From assembly GCF_938031315.1 (NCBI RefSeq), contig NZ_CALHHT010000353.1, forward strand, positions 1 through 6,080: DNA of 6,080 bases, in the 5' to 3' direction. This document shows, one piece after another, positions 5,481-6,080 of the stretch (the stretch's first letter is position 1; every line of letters starts with the position of its first letter). Under the pieces are notes generated by a model that was not told the DNA's origin, searched no databases, and saw only the letters and a program-made list of their open reading frames with translations. Made by a program: the position numbers and the translations under genes. The DNA is from an uncultured Campylobacter sp. Lineage in GTDB: Bacteria; Campylobacterota; Campylobacteria; Campylobacterales; Campylobacteraceae.

Positions 5481-6080
5481 GTGAAGCCGTCTCCCTCCCT
5501 TGGACTCTCCTACCGAGAGCAAACAGCACCCCTACACCTTCGCTGGACGCTCCCTCCCTCGAAGAGCCTCTGGGCAAGATCCCTCCTCCTCGACGCTCTT
5601 CGAGGTAAGCTCCCACCCTTAGCCTTCGCTGAAGGTACCCCACAAGATATCTTAGCGCTACATACTGCTCTCCTTGCTTGCCAAGGGGGGGCGGAGGAGG
5701 TCTGTGTGTTGGAGTCGGGTACGGCGATGCGCTTTGTCTGTGCTTACCTCTCTGTCACGACCCAGCGACCCGTGAGGCTCTTCGGTACGGGTCGCCAGCA
5801 TGAGCGACCCATAGCTCCGCTGGTGGAGGCGCTACGGAGCCAAGGGGCAAAGATCACCTATCTAGACGATGCAGGCTATCCCCCGCTACTCATCGAGCCC
5901 AGTACCATCGCTTGGCAGGGCTGTGAGCTGGATGCCTCTGCTAGTTCGCAGTACCTGAGTGCCCTCCTCCTCCTTGCTCCACTGCTTCCCATAGGCTTTG
6001 GGGTTGATACACGGCGCTATGGCCTTGCCTCTCGTCCCTATGCCCTAATGACAAAAGCCCTGCTCCAAGAGCAAGGCTTT
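5481..6080 (+). CDS. aroA: EPSP synthase (AroA), Bacteroidota type, N-terminal 200 residues (3'-partial)
   Basis: AroA (3-phosphoshikimate 1-carboxyvinyltransferase) transfers the enolpyruvyl group of PEP to shikimate 3-phosphate, the sixth step of the chorismate pathway. The frame is open to the window end; about half of a usual ~410-residue enzyme is present. GTG 5481 is the only start codon between the in-frame TAG at 5454 and the first motif. Visible motifs are LPPSKSLWAR (24-33; Lys28, Ser29, Arg33), SGTAMRF (79-85), TGRQHERPIAPLVEALRSQGA (from about 102; ERP matches E. coli Arg124), ASSQYLSALLLLAPL and SRPYALMT. The Lys28-to-Gly80 distance is 52 residues against 74 in E. coli, as in Bacteroidota enzymes. 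KSLWAR departs from the usual KSxSxR and ESGTAMR from NAGTAMR. Codon use differs from all upstream genes, so it comes from another organism. Porphyromonas-like is my guess. Confidence 0.88.
   Translation, partial: MKPSPSLGLSYREQTAPLHLRWTLPPSKSLWARSLLLDALRGKLPPLAFAEGTPQDILALHTALLACQGGAEEVCVLESGTAMRFVCAYLSVTTQRPVRLFGTGRQHERPIAPLVEALRSQGAKITYLDDAGYPPLLIEPSTIAWQGCELDASASSQYLSALLLLAPLLPIGFGVDTRRYGLASRPYALMTKALLQEQGF
5557..5605. repeat. 11-bp perfect inverted repeat inside aroA
   Basis: CCTCGAAGAGC (5557-5567) and GCTCTTCGAGG (5595-5605) are perfect reverse complements with a 27-base spacer. They fall on codons around the KSLWAR motif and the following helix. This may be a coding coincidence. Confidence 0.6.
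5765..5795. repeat. 9-bp perfect inverted repeat inside aroA
   Basis: GCGACCCGT (5765-5773) and ACGGGTCGC (5787-5795) can form a G+C-rich hairpin with a 13-base loop, within the codons for QRPVRLFGTGR. No T-run follows, so it is not a terminator. Confidence 0.6.
6054..6080. repeat. 27-base near-perfect hairpin at the window end
   Basis: AAAGCCCTGCTC (6054-6065) pairs with GAGCAAGGCTTT (6069-6080) in 11 of 12 positions around a 3-base loop CAA, with a single C/A mismatch (6060/6074). The frame reads through it as KALLQEQGF, which fits AroA, so it is coding sequence. It lies exactly at the end of the window. Confidence 0.7.

Noticed and set aside
5401..5643. Minus-strand 80-residue frame across the junction
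   Set aside because: It spans the Campylobacter/foreign border and lies opposite the aroA N-terminus, which has clear family motifs.

Overview
Most of this window (about 1-5430) looks like the chromosome of a Campylobacter, or a close relative, with moderately high G+C. Two things support this. The gene order coaBC - uppS - prepilin peptidase - LptF/LptG permease - truA is, as I recall it, the order of the Cj0822-Cj0827 neighbourhood of C. jejuni. The DNA is also littered with AAATTT/AAATTTTA words in an otherwise G+C-rich background, a habit of the oral species (C. gracilis, C. rectus or C. showae type). The genus is well supported. The species is a guess.

Layout, all genes on the + strand. 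The window opens inside coaBC (coenzyme A synthesis; only the phosphopantothenoylcysteine synthetase half is seen). uppS (undecaprenyl diphosphate synthase) starts three bases after it on GTG. A 335-base gap then holds an array of AT-rich palindromes spaced about 40 bp apart. Next come a small zinc-ribbon membrane protein of unknown function (1703-2128), a type IV prepilin peptidase (2194-2949), an LptF/LptG-family lipopolysaccharide-export permease overlapping it by 8 bases, and truA (3957-5348). truA overlaps the permease by 17 bases and carries a strange low-complexity N-terminal extension of about 230 residues before the normal enzyme. The conserved genes serve envelope building (lipid carrier, LPS export, pilin/pseudopilin processing) plus cofactor and tRNA modification; tight spacing suggests mostly one transcription direction with translational coupling.

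After truA the sequence changes character at about 5430. AAATTT words vanish, CTC/CTA leucine codons and CCTCC runs appear, and an open frame runs from 5481 to the window end without a stop. It encodes the first 200 residues of an EPSP synthase (AroA) of the short Bacteroidota type, possibly Porphyromonas-like. Just upstream is what looks like the last 15 codons of another gene, cut at the junction. The simplest reading is a chimeric join between two oral bacteria in an assembly; a real horizontal insertion is possible but needs reads across the junction.

The observations most worth following are the junction at about 5430, the TruA N-terminal extension with no alternative start, and the regular palindrome array whose sequence words recur inside that extension.
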